Source of the DNA: Chara braunii
Lineage: Eukaryota; Streptophyta; Charophyceae; Charales; Characeae
Assembly: GCA_003427395.1 (NCBI GenBank)
Contig: BFEA01000326.1
Location: 908,939 to 932,797, forward strand
DNA length: 23,859 nt
Direction of reading: 5' to 3'
The position numbers and the translations under genes were made by a program. The notes under the pieces were generated by a model. The model was not told the origin of the DNA. It searched no databases and saw nothing but the letters and a program-made list of their open reading frames with translations. Positions 9,053 to 20,095 of this stretch are shown here, piece after piece. Each line of letters begins with the position of its first letter. Position 1 is the stretch's first letter.

Positions 9053-12000
9053 TGCGTGTTCGGGAGGCTGGTGAAGTCCCTCTTCCATGCGGTCGTTTGA
9101 CCAAACTGGTCAACATGCGAAAAAGCGGTGTGGTCCGCAGTCGTGGCTTCCTTCGCTCCCTCTTGGAGGGCGTCGGTAGTCTAGAGGTGGAAGAGGATTG
9201 GAGAGTATTCCGAGCTGACCGGTGGGACTACAGCCCGAGAGTGATAGGGGCCTTGACGAATTGCGTCGTCTGTCCACCCGCCATCCGCTATGAGGGCGTT
9301 GGGTCCGGGAACACGGCTTCTGCCCGTGGTCGTGGCCTCCCCACCTCCCGCTTGGAAGGCCCCGATCCGGATAGTGTAGGGGAGGGGGGGGGCAAGCGGG
9401 TGACCGCCCAGAGAGGATTGGAGGACAGGCAACAGTTGAGCGCCCGGGGCCTATCAACCCCCGCTAACTACTAGCTACTGCTGAAAAGGCCCGCACCGGG
9501 TGTGTCCCACCTGGGCCCGGGTATAGGCCTTATGGGAGGGTTGTTCCCCGACCTTTCAGAGAGCCAGAAGCTGCCTCTCAGGCCGGGCATAGGCCGGGCG
9601 CCTCAGCGCTGTCTGCTACTGAACCTAATGGACTCGAGTAGGTAGGTAGTATACGCTACCTAGCGGACTAGGCCTTCTCAACGCCGGTGGAGTGGCCGAG
9701 GCAGCGCACAGTCTGCCGACCGACCGTGAGCGAGGACGAGCGGAGAGGGCAAGGGGCAGAGCGCTACGACAGGGAGAGCGCAGAACGGGAAACGACCAGC
9801 TGATAACTTAGTGGATAGGGCAGGGGGCTGCAGACGAGGGGAGCCGGTACCGCCAACAGGGAAAAGCGGAGGGCCGGACACAACACCACGTGGGAGAAAA
9901 GGGGCGGAGTGAACCCGGGTGCGAATTCGCACCGAGTGCATTCGGCACATGGTGAAATGGCAGTGGCGGGGCGATGGGTTGGGCTCAGTCAGATGGCCAC
10001 AGCTTGCTTGATTCACAACGGAATCGGGCAGTTAGTTTTGGTAGGGAGTCAGTAGATCGGGAGTTAGGAAGAAATAGTAGCCCGCAGAGGTGGCGAGAGG
10101 AAACGGGTATGGTGAGACGAAAAACCAGGTATTTCGCTCGGTCCTTAACGGAACCGAGCGGGATAAGATTGGAATGAGGGGTTTTAGGATGTGGCGAGTA
10201 TGATGGTAAGGTTAGATTTGGAGTCCGGTATTTGGTTTCAGAGTGTGCTAGTAAGAGGATGCGCGAAAGTATCGGGGGTTCGACAATTGAAGGAAGTGAA
10301 ATGTTAATAATTCCCTCGATTCACTACAGAATCGAACGGGGTAGGACGTATTTCGGGATTTCAAGCTAAAACGAATCAGATGGCGGAGTTAGTTTGAAGG
10401 TAGGACGAGTGTAGAGTGAGGGTGAAGAGGAAAGTGTTGCGAGGGGAGAGCAGTGAAAAAGAGGGGGGGGGGATGTATCTGCCTATGTTCTAGCGGTAGA
10501 TTCATCCTTGTGTATTTTGCATAGGTGGTGATTAAAGAAGGAGAAGGGGGAGCGAGTAAGAGAGACAAGAGCATGAGGAGGGCGAGGACAGAGTACGTAC
10601 CTGACTGGAGGCGAAAAGAGCCATAGGGGAAGAATCGATGCATTTAGCGATGTTCGGGCGGTAGATCCGTTCGCTTTTTGGTGATTACGACCACGCACAT
10701 AGAACCAGGTTCGACATGGGGGAGGGGGATAGGAGGCGAGCAGAGAAGAGGAGGCGTGCATACCTGTTTCATGAGGACTTCACGAGGAGAGTTCATCGCG
10801 GTGTTCGCCAGTCTTCGTGGGAAGGTCGTCGTAAGAATATTCATGCTGGTCATGCCCGCCGGGCTAAGCCGCCTTCACAGAAGTTGCTCCCCGTGATCAC
10901 CGTCATATTTTCCGTTCGCCTTGTTTGTTGGTTCCCTCACATATTGCTTATTGGTGCTTGAATGGCCTTCTGCACGAGAGTCTGATGAATTGTCTCGTAT
11001 ATTAGTGGGGAGCACATTCCCACTCTGCACGAATACGGGTGCAGTTGCAGACTAAACTAGAGAGAGAGAACTCGCCCGCACCCGACCGTTAGAGTTTGGC
11101 TCCGGTGGCAGAATGGCAGATGCAAGGGAAGAGAATGTAGGGTATCAGAAGTAGAGCAGGGTAGTGCGGGATATGACGAAGATCGAAGTAGTAGAGAAGC
11201 CAGGCGAGATCTGAAGACGGTTGCTGGTTGAGGTAGCACTCGATCTGATGAGCGGAGTGGCAGCATGACAACCGCAGAACTGCAGATCTAGTGGTCGACT
11301 GATACAAGGTCCAGTTCTGCCGACCAGGGAGGCATGAGGTGAGGTGACCAGTCCGCTGCTCATCATACGAGTAGGAACCACGGGGGTCCAGCGACAGGGT
11401 GGGCACCTTACCTAATCATAGGAAAGGATGCAAAGCTAGTGTCTGCGGGGCCGCAGCATGAGTAGATAGCCATCCTGATGTCCCGCTGCGGCGCGAGAGA
11501 AAGCCAATGGCTAAGCCTTGAGCGATGGCCAATGTATTACGAACCAAAGAGCTTGCGGAATGACTGAGTTTTCTTCAAGGAGGTGGCAAGCTTACCTGCT
11601 AGCGGGTGTAGAGCCCAGCTGTTGAGCAGACCTATAGCAGGCTAGCGGGGATGCTGCAGTTGTCTGTTGACCGATATGTCGGGCATCCCATCAGCCTATG
11701 CATTATAGTGAGAGTAGTTTATGTATTATAAGTCTGAGCCTTCTAGACTGCATACCTACAACAAGCTTAGTCTGCGTTTTACAGTAAGGTTCAGGCTGTG
11801 GGTTGGCGGTGGATGTTGCGCGATTGTGGTATGTTGCGTTGACCCGGTGCTGAGGAGATTGCATGGCATTGCGTAATAGTGCTTCAGGCTTGCAACTGCG
11901 CACGCTTGTCCCGCGCGTCTGCCTTCGATTGAGCTTGTTGTACCATTACTTGCGCTTCAAGTAGTTGAACGTATTTCTCTTAAGGCTGCAACTGGAGCTT

Positions 12001-12152
12001 TGGTTAGAAGCAGAGGCATCGTGACTAGGGAGGACTGGTCAAGTTCCGCGACGGGGTTACTGCGGCAACTTGAAGTTTTGTCAGAGTGTCGGTTGTCGGC
12101 AGTTTTGACTCCAGTTGACCGAGTTGCTGAGCGCGTTTTGGCCACCATTGCG
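9053..12152. other. 3.1-kb segment present in the right LTR and absent from the left
   Basis: Left LTR sequence is continuous across 177-180, while in the right copy the two halves are separated here by 3.1 kb. The junctions share only C/G microhomology, with no target-site duplication and no terminal inverted repeat. The content is GC-rich and non-coding as far as I can see: frames such as 9037-9474 are low in recognisable content. It holds two small hairpins (10135-10160 and 10316-10335), a purine-rich run at about 10383-10480 and short imperfect repeats (GCGGTAGAT near 10494 and 10659). Its composition resembles the adjacent right-LTR start, so it may be original LTR sequence deleted from the left copy rather than an insertion. 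Confidence 0.6.
10135..10335 (+). other. Two small hairpins about 175 bp apart
   Basis: CGCTCGGT (10135-10142) pairs with ACCGAGCG (10153-10160), and TCGATTC (10316-10322) pairs with GAATCGA (10329-10335). Both are followed directly by CGGG or GGG. They may be related units of one motif. Confidence 0.45.
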
Positions 12153-14185
12153 GGACCCTCAGGCGATTCAAGGAACCAAGGCCCTCTCGCGCGAGTCTGA
12201 GTGCACCCCCCTTGTATCTCAAGAGTCTGAAACCCCTCCTTCTGCCCTTCTTACTATAAGTCTAGTCTGTTGGTTATGAGAGGAAGGCGGCAGGCGGGAT
12301 TGCAACCCGTAGGACCGCAGGAAGACTCTGTGGGAAGTCAACCCACCGATTGCGGGAGCTCTTCCAGAACTCATGAGGAGTGATGGAGGCGGGGAACCGA
12401 GAGGTAAAAAATTCGTTTTCCCTCTATAAACCCAGTTTATAACCCATATCTGAGCTACCCTGGCTATGTTTTGACTGAGCATACTGAATGCACCCCTATT
12501 TTGATTTTTCAGTTTGGCTTCAGGACATGACTCAGATTAAATAAAGGAATGCATGTAAACTCAGTTTCAGTTTTGTTGATTAACTGAAAGCAAATTATAA
12601 GAAGAGATTGCATGTGGGAGAGGGCAGGATAGGAGACTACCTTGCATGAGGGTTGACTGGGTCGTTAAGGCTGGGAGGTCCCCATAAGTTTGGGGAGACC
12701 CCGTGCCTTGTTTTATTTGGATTGTGTGGAGCGTCAGACCGTTCTATAAGTTTAGGTGGTCTGATTCCTCTTGAGGCTGGGAAGTCCCCATAAGTTTGGG
12801 GAGACCCAGTATTGTGATTTTGCTTTGAGGACCAGATTGTTCTATAAGTTCAGGTGGTCTGGTTGCTCAGATTTGCGAGGCTGCTTGTGATTGACTTTTT
12901 TCAGAGGCCAAGTGCGTTCTGTAAGTTCAAGTGCCTTGGTCGCCTTGGTTATTTTGGGCTTTCTCTATTTATTTGGTTCTGAACGAGGGGGGGTCTGGGC
13001 CGTTCTACAAGTTAAGGTGGCTCAACCTCTTCCTGTTTTATTATAAGAGAATGAACTTGACAAAGGGGCAGACCGTTCTGTAAGTTCAGGTGGTCTAGCC
13101 AAATGCCACGCACAGTTTGGATCAAAGAGGAACGAACCAGGCAGAGAACCACACTGTTCTGTAAGTTCAAGTGGTCTGACTCAAGGCCTCGCACATGCTG
13201 GAACCCAAAGATTATAAGTTGGCTATACTCTATTATTATTCTATTTATGAACGAGCTAATCAGACTGATCTATAAGTTTAGGTGGTCTGACTATAGCCTA
13301 TCACAACCTGAAGAGAGTACAACTAAGAGTATAACTGAAAGTAACTTGGGTCGGCTGAGCATTGTTTCTAAGATGAATAGCTCAGCCCCACGCCTGCTTT
13401 GAAGATTAAGTTCAGAGAGGTTTATATAACTTGGCTATTTAAACAGTTCAGGGCGACTAGAATTGTCTAGTCATATGCCGAAAGAAGAGAAAAGTTGTTG
13501 TGCCCTGTGTTTGTGTATACTTTGGCTAAGTACGACATGTTCCATAAGTTTGGGTGTCTTGACCTTATGCCTTATGTAAGTTGGGTAGAAGGGGTTAAAT
13601 CATTGAAAGACTATGAACTATTGTCTGCCAAGTTGACTTGGGAATGGTGAGAGTACTTACCTTTGTGGTTTGGCCTGCATGTGACTGAGTGAGGCTACTC
13701 CTTAGTCTGAGTTTCAGCTTGACAGGTAGTTGCTTTAGTTGCTCGCCGGGTGCTAGAGCGATAGGAGTTGGTTTTAGTTCTGCATTTTCTAAGCTAACTT
13801 TATTTTACTTAAATCAATTTCTGCATTTTCTGGGATCTTTTATTATACTTGGCTTCGTATAAATTTTGGTAAGCTACTTTCTTTACGGGAAGCGCTGCCG
13901 AAATTTATGCAAATCCAAGGAGTTAGTCAGATTTTGACTTTTCAAAGTTCANCTTGTCTAAAGTTCATATATGGCTTAGTAAAAATCAGGAAAGTCTCAT
14001 TTTCTAAAGGGAGTGTTTCCAAAATTTTTGCTAATTCAGGGAGTTAGACAAAATTGGACTTTGGAAAGTCAAAGACTACTTCTGTTTTCATATTCGGACT
14101 GATATAAATTCTGAAAAGGCACTTTTCCTACGGGAAGCGCTGCCGAAATTTTCTCAGTTTAAAGGAGAAAGATTATTTTTTGACA
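12153..14185 (+). mobile_element. Right LTR, main segment
   Basis: This is a direct repeat of 178-2302, with the same TATA box (12425-12430), AATAAA (12540-12545), ten-unit hairpin array and subterminal repeats. It has one copy of the 101-bp unit that is duplicated on the left and one ambiguous base at 13952. It ends TTGACA at 14185, the same boundary as the left copy. Confidence 0.75.
12671..13558 (+). repeat. Array of ten constant-loop hairpins (right LTR)
   Basis: Counterpart of the left array. Here unit 2 has a perfect stem, TCAGACC (12734-12740) with GGTCTGA (12758-12764). Unit 4 pairs ACCAGA (12831-12836) with TCTGGT (12858-12863), unit 5 pairs CCAAG (12908-12912) with CTTGG (12935-12939), and unit 9 pairs TCAGAC (13260-13265) with GTCTGA (13285-13290). 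Several substitutions relative to the left copy keep pairing through G-T wobble. Unit 8 has lost most of its long left-copy stem but can form ACCAC/GTGGT. Confidence 0.8.
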
Positions 14186-14187
14186 GG

Positions 14188-14243
14188 TGGCGAGTCTGGC
14201 GATCCACTATGTATAGGGGAGATTGTGTCAGGGTCTATCTTTG
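14188..14243 (+). promoter_or_regulatory. Second PBS-like site and leader fragment
   Basis: Directly after the right LTR, TGGCGAGTCTGGCGATCCAC and the following bases match 2305-2360, the PBS and leader of the left element. Similarity stops at about 14243. A normal 3' LTR is followed by host DNA, so this LTR also looks like the 5' LTR of a further element. Confidence 0.55.
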
Positions 14244-15930
14244 CTTTGGGCACTGCTTAAAGGTAGATTCAGGCTTAGTCGATTAGAAGGATCTTGGATG
14301 AGAACGTCTTATGGAGTCGTATTCTCCATACACTTATTATTTTAGCTTTGGGGTTGGCCTATCTTGTGTTACAGGTCTTCTTGATCGATTGACTCAGGAT
14401 TTGGACTAGTTTCAGCTTGATCCCACGAGGATCATCTTCTATTATCACTGATAACAGGTCGAGTGCCGATTCGTCGGTTTGCGATTCAACTCCAATCCAC
14501 TCTTGCCACTCAACCTATAAGCTTCAGCTCTATGGTTTGAATTGTTTCATTGTGTTTTCACCCGGACTTTATTGAATGGCCATTTAACTAAAGTACTGAG
14601 TTTTGTTTTTTGGTAGTTGCACAAGAGTGAGGCTTGTATGGCTAAAGCAAGGGGTATGAGCATAGAGAATGGTTGAAGTTGACCCCGTGTAGCGCGTTGA
14701 CTTTTGTTCAATCTTTGATGTGATTGCATGTGTGGTTGTGGTTCGGACTCTGGATGTGACTGCCTGCGATTACATACATATATGGCTGAAAGGAGTTCCA
14801 CTGTGACTGTGAGAAGTGAGCTTCCTACATAAATAAACCTTATGTACATATTAATATGTGCCTTGGGTATGCGCGCGGCTTACTATGGTCATGCGTGGGG
14901 GTTATTGAGATTATGGCTTGAGAGAAAAGGAAGACCCTCTTTTATCCTTTGCTTTTTGAGTTTTTTTGTTGGACGTTGTAGTCTGTGGCAGCTGTAAAAG
15001 TCAAACCCCTTATCTTCTGTCTGGGCCTGGAGTGAGGCTCATCTCCAGGGCAGTAAGAAACGACTGCCACCACAGGTATGGACCTGTGTACCACCCACTA
15101 TGCACAGAGTGCAGAAGAGGGTGTGTGGTCTTCAACCGCGCTTGGCAGTTGTCCAACGTCGAGAGATTAACCCTCAAGGCGTGTGTCAGCTGACACTTGA
15201 GTGTCGAATGCGACCCTCGAGATTAACGAGGGTCGCGCGAGTATGGGTACTACATAGTACGCCATCATTGCGACCACTTGCGTACGCTTGCATTGCGAGT
15301 CGATATGAGTCAGCCCTGCGTTTGCGCGGTTTTATACTAAGTTTCGCGCGTGACGCCTATCCGAATTCCGCATCGGAAAGTTATGTGATAGCTAGTAAGG
15401 GACTAGGAGTGTTGTCGCGTTGTTTGAGGTGTATGTGTGTGTTTTATTTTTGTGTTCGTAGTGTGGTGTATGCGTGGTGAGTGGGATATGTCCTAGTCGA
15501 CCGACGACAGACCGTGCTTTGGACTTCAGCCCCCCCAGTTGACAGTTCGCGTGCGGGTCCGATAGAGGCGTATTACCGCGCGTACCCTCTATGCTACAGC
15601 GAACGAGAAACGCCCTCGGCTGGTCCACCTCTGCGATTGCAACTGATTAGCTTTCGTACTGTGGCCTGGTAGCTCGACGGGGATACGCTCACCAAACGGA
15701 GGTGACAACTCTTGTAAGGTGGAGGTAAGTGGTGTCTCGCGTAGGCCCTATCCTGTCGTAGGGGCTCGCGGGAGGTATGGCCGGCGCATTCGGCGGGAGC
15801 GGCTTGCGGAAGCTCCATGTGTATTGGCGACGAAGGATATAAAACCAACTTCTGCGTGATGCGGCCGGGAGGGTCCCGCGCTGCCCAGGTGCGGTGCCGG
15901 ACCGATGCGCTCGATAGGCAGTTGCCACGC
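14244..15930. other. Unrecognised DNA, no gene seen
   Basis: There is no reading frame of recognisable content on either strand. The first part is AT-rich; from about 15200 it becomes CpG-rich. A perfect palindrome and a perfect 10-bp hairpin lie at 15183-15236. If the right LTR begins a second element, this would be its internal region, but I see no gag or pol remnant in it. Confidence 0.4.
15183..15236 (+). other. Palindrome followed by a perfect 10-bp hairpin
   Basis: GTGTCAGCTGACAC (15183-15196) is a perfect palindrome. Fourteen bases later GCGACCCTCG (15210-15219) pairs with CGAGGGTCGC (15227-15236) around the loop AGATTAA. Confidence 0.7.
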
Positions 15931-16040
<110 letters not shown>

Positions 16041-16359
16041 NNNNNNNNNNNNNNNNNNNNNNNNNNNNNNNNNNNNNNNNNNNNNNNNNNNNNNNNNNNN
16101 NNNNNNNNNNNNNNNNNNNNNNNNNNNNNNNNNNNNNNNNNNNNNNNNNNNNNNNNNNNNNNNNNNNNNNNNNNNNNNNNNNNNNNNNNNNNNNNNNNNN
16201 NNNNNNNNNNNNNNNNNNNNNNNNNNNNNNNNNNNNNNNNNNNNNNNNNNNNNNNNNNNNNNNNNNNNNNNNNNNNNNNNNNNNNNNNNNNNNNNNNNNN
16301 NNNNNNNNNNNNNNNNNNNNNNNNNNNNNNNNNNNNNNNNNNNNNNNNNNNNNNNNNNN
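16041..16359. other. Assembly gap (319 N)
   Basis: A run of undetermined bases between a CA microsatellite and a poly-A tract (16369-16390). The two sides are joined by scaffolding, so continuity across it is not shown by sequence. Confidence 0.98.
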
Positions 16360-16390
16360 AAACCTTAAAAAAAAAAAAAAAAAAAAAAAA

Positions 16391-17300
16391 GATCCATGTG
16401 GTAGTAACGGATGGGCTCTATGCCTCGGGAAGTGTCTGATTTGCATGTTCAACCAGTAGGGGGATGACTAAGAGGATCCACATTTTCGGGGACACCTAAC
16501 CATAGAGACTACACTTTTAACTGTGTTACTTTTTACTGTCGTAAGTCGAGCCCCTATAGCTGGTTACCTAGACCTAGCCTAACTACACGAAGGCTCCCAA
16601 ACCCGCAATGTGCCAAGGATCTAACTACAGACCCCTGACTGCTACCATAGAGGACACCGTGATTACTCAGGGACGACCCGGAGCAGATTGGACTATTTCC
16701 AACCTGCATCAACCTCACAGACTCTCGTGGCAAACCACACTTCTATGAACGGTACCACCCTACCCTTTCCCAGATGAGTCTACTTACCTGGAGGAATCCT
16801 CTTGATGTGTATCCCTAAGTGACCTCTCCAGTGGGTATGAAAGACCAGGCACTATCCCGGATGAAGCCCATCCCGCAGGCATCGTAGGATTTTAATGGGG
16901 GCCCGCCTGCAAGCATCGTATGTACGTAGGACCCGTCCTGCTACGACCACTCTATAGGGTGCATGAGAGGCGGGATCTGACCAGGACCAGGGTGGGACAA
17001 GTATGGGTTCAACCATCGGTGAACCTCTTGATCGGGAAACCACATGGTACCCAAGACATCTGAAGACACCCCAGGAACCCACACAACCCCCATGGAACCT
17101 GAAGAGGTCCACACCCCTCATGCGGACTGACACCCTAATCTAACCCGACCCCTAACCTAAGCCCCGTACTAGCCAGTATGTCTGGTGCAGACCCGATCAT
17201 CGGACAAGAGGCCTTACTGAACCCCTTGAGTACCCCTCGCTCGGGCGCAACCCCAAACATTGGACTATCCAATGACTTTGATTATTCAGGACAAACGACC
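16391..17300. other. Unrecognised DNA, no gene seen
   Basis: The segment has moderate GC content, many C-rich words and no long frame with recognisable content. The poly-A immediately upstream (16369-16390) could be the tail of a retroposed sequence ending at the gap, but its body is not visible. Confidence 0.4.
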
Positions 17301-17565
17301 CTTGCATCTACATTTTTTTTAAACACCTCATTTCCCTGCAAAAAACCGAAATTCATTTTTAAAAAAAACACGGGTCGACTCGGGGACCATATATCTCATG
17401 ATAAAAAATGAGAAAAAAAAATGTCTGTTTTTCTTTATATATATATTTTTAATTATATTTAAATCGATTTTAGTTTTTGATTTTTAAAAAAATCTTAAAC
17501 AAAGTCGGATTCCAAAAAACAAAATATAGGAGTGACACTGTAGGGTTTTCCAAGCCCTAAACCCC
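17301..17565 (+). repeat. AT-rich dispersed repeat, copy A
   Basis: Matches 23198-23456 in the same orientation along its whole length, from GCATCTACATTTTTT through GGACCATAT, TTTAAATCGA and GATTCCAAAA to CCAAGCCCTA at the end, with many A/T-run length differences. It has no coding potential. It is probably a fragment of one repeat family. Confidence 0.75.
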
Positions 17566-17764
17566 GATTGTTTTTTTTTTTTTACGTATTTTTAAGGGGG
17601 GGGGGGAAATATTGAAAAAACAGGCCGCAGACTGGGCCTCATCGGCCGCAGCCGAGGCCAAGAATCTAGGCCGCAGCGACCGAAATGCCCGCGCCTAGGC
17701 CGCGGGTGGCACATAGGATGAGAGGGGAGAAACAGGGCCTCTAGTATTACCTTCCCCACCCATC
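17566..17764. other. Homopolymer tracts and GC-rich GGCCGCAG repeats
   Basis: A poly-T tract and a poly-G tract are followed by a GC-rich stretch in which GGCCGCAG occurs three times at irregular spacing between about 17620 and 17680. No gene is seen. Confidence 0.5.
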
Positions 17765-18223
17765 GCCATCGTGTCCACGTGTTACTTCCTGGAGAGTCGG
17801 GGCAGAATGGTCACTTCTCCGTACATGGGTCCCTTGGCTGGCGCCAGCTCCTTTCACAGAGTAATCTCTTCACCTTTTGTCATTTTGCTTGGTCGTTGCA
17901 TTCGTGTCAACCCGTCTGCGTTCCCGTGTTTTTCCGTCTTCCGATGAATGATATCGAAGTCATACTCCTGTAGCCGGACAACCCATCGTCCAATCATGCC
18001 CGTGTAGTTAGTGAGCCTTTTGAGAGCTAGCAGGGGCTCGTGATCCGTGACGAGGAGGAACTTCTATCTGTACAGATATCGATGGAAGTGTTGAATTCCC
18101 CAAACGAACGCATCGCACTCTCCCTGTGGGGCCGAATCGTTCCTGCGTTCGTAAGGTACAGTTCGCAAGGCGTACTCGATGACGTTGTCGCGGCCGTCCT
18201 TCACCTTCTAGGCAAAAATATTC

Positions 18224-18726
18224 CCACGAGAAATGAAAGTTGAAAAAACATTCTATTAAAAAAAAATTCTTCCTATTTATAAATTATCATTCCAATGTTC
18301 GTCCAATTCTAAAATTTCCAGTTTTATTTGATAAGTTCCCTTCTAAATATGATTTTCCCTTCTAACTACAACTATTTGTTCAAGATGGAATGGAAGTCTG
18401 GACGAGTTTATAAAATATTTTAATTAAATTTTCATTCTACTACAACAAATATCTTCTAATTTAGATTGGATTAACTTATTTATAACTGAAAATCCTTACT
18501 TAGAATTACAGTCCAATTAAAATATTTCATAAACTCATCCGGACTTTCATTCCATCTCTAGCATGCAGTCCAAATAAGAAGGGATACCCTGTTCTTGGAA
18601 TGAAAGTTTGCAAGTAAGATATAAAAAAAAAAAAATTGGAATAACATTTTTTAAGATGGAATGAAAATTTGAAATTTAGACTGTAATTTTACTATAGAAT
18701 GATTTTTTAATTCTGGGAATTTTTTT
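18224..18726. mobile_element. MITE-like insertion inside the RNase H region
   Basis: An AT-rich segment of about 490 bp splits the RNase H coding remnant. Its ends are inverse: ATTCCCA at 18230-18236 and TGGGAAT at 18714-18720, with A/T runs extending the similarity outward. CATTCTAT and CATTCCA words also recur in inverse orientation near each end. An internal 44-bp imperfect inverted repeat (18383-18426 with 18514-18557) would fold into a long hairpin. It has no coding capacity. A target-site duplication is not clear because the flanks are A/T runs, so the superfamily is not assigned. Confidence 0.65.
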
Positions 18727-18842
18727 CGTTGAGCACAGATCGCCTCGGGCTGCCAGTCCGTGATGAGTATGAACTGTTTTTCCGGATCGGACTGAATCAA
18801 AATAGGTGTGGAAGGGAGGGCCTCCTTCAAGGTGACAAAGGC

Positions 18843-18910
18843 TTGTTCACATTCTGTATCCTACTTTAGCGAATGGTTGTTCACATTCTGTATCCTACTT
18901 TAGCGAATGG
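18843..18910. repeat. 34-bp exact tandem duplication in the pol remnant
   Basis: Two identical 34-bp units (18843-18876 and 18877-18910) begin TTGTTCACATTCTG. The duplicated part encodes the RT/RNase H junction, so the duplication breaks the frame and is one more inactivating change. Confidence 0.95.
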
Positions 18911-20095
18911 TCTTTTCGTAGGAGGTTTGTTAGAGGTCGAGCAATTGCACCGAACCCGTTAATAAACCTCCAGTAGTGTGAGGCCAATCCCAAAAAGGCT
19001 CGAAACTGCGTCCGTGATGTAGGAGTGGGGGCTTCTCGAACCGCCTCGACTTTTCTCGAATCTCTTCGCAAGCCCCCTCGGGTCACCACGTACCGCAGGA
19101 ACGAGATCCATGAAAGCCTGCGAAATGACGAACTCATTATTTTCTAGTGCGATCTTGAAACCAGCATCTCTCAACGCCCCCAGGGTGCACTCGATCTGTT
19201 GAGCATGTCCATGGAAAGATTCAGAATACACCAAGATATTAACCACGTACACAATGACGCAAAAGTTGATTATGCCTTGGGTCAGTCGAGTCTTATTGAC
19301 GAAGTTTTGAAAGGTGATGTTCATCTCTCTCTGAAAGGTGATCGGTGCGTTGCATATCCCTATAGGGCAATGAACCCATGCCACGTGCCTTCGAACAATA
19401 CGAACGCATCTTTGGCAAATCCTCCTGCCTAACTAGGATATGGTTGAACCCGTGACGGATATCAAACTCACTGAAATATTAAGCACATCCAGTCGCATCC
19501 AGCAAGTCGTCAATCCGGGGGAGAGGGTACACATCCTTGATCGTGATGTCTTCAATTTCCTATAATCAATGCATATGCGAACCGACTCATTTTTCTTCGG
19601 AACTAAGACTACGGGGAATGATCATGGTCCGGTAGCTGGTTCAATCCATCCGTTAGCTTCAAATTCTTATTAATTCGTTCCAGCGCGGCCTTTCGTTCGG
19701 CGAGGGAATATCGGTATCGCTTCAAGTGGATTGGTGGGTGTGTTCCAGTCTGGATTTCGTGTTGAATAACTAATGACAATTCGATATCGGTGTCCTTGAT
19801 GCTAATCACCCCTAGATATTCGATAAGGATATCTGCGATTAGTTGATGAGTTTCGTTTGGCATGTATTTGGGTACATGTAGATCATAGAGTCGTCCGTGT
19901 ATGCTAACCGTCACTTGTTTCGTGCCAACTATACTACCATTTCCCGGCGGGCGAGCCGAAAGAATGAGTTGTCTGATTGCTAGGAGAACACCATGGCTAC
20001 CATCTGGGCGTTTGCTTCACGGATTGCCGCGTGTTCTTCTGGTGTTACACCGTCGTTGATATCTTGCAAACTTACTGTTTTTTCCGCGATCCGGA

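Larger units (their letters stand above)
17765..20095 (-). pseudogene. Ty3/gypsy pol fragment (reverse transcriptase and RNase H), inactivated
   Basis: Read on the minus strand from about 20095 downward. The linker into RT (19914-19609) includes HEIQTGTHPPI. The RT fingers follow in a shifted frame, with ICIDYRKLK and YPLPRIDDLLDATG near 19600-19480. RT continues with CPIGICNAPITFQREMN near 19370 and the catalytic box near 19249-19238. The RT connection (FRAFLGLASHYWRFINGF) lies near 19020, and an RNase H start (CEQAFVTLKEALPSTPIL) near 18860-18800. After an insertion, the rest of RNase H follows at 18227-17900 (FLLVTDHEPLLALK, RLQEYDFDI, GNADGLTR). Frameshifts, several in-frame stops and a YVVN in place of YVDD show it is dead. 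Protease and integrase are not recognisable. Confidence 0.9.

Noticed and set aside
9037-9474. 145-aa frame at the LTR/extra-segment junction
   Set aside because: It crosses the right-LTR/extra-segment junction, overlaps open frames on the other strand, lies in GC-rich DNA where stops are rare, and has no recognisable content.
17129-17165. Telomere-like CCCTAA words
   Set aside because: Only a few degenerate words and no tandem array.
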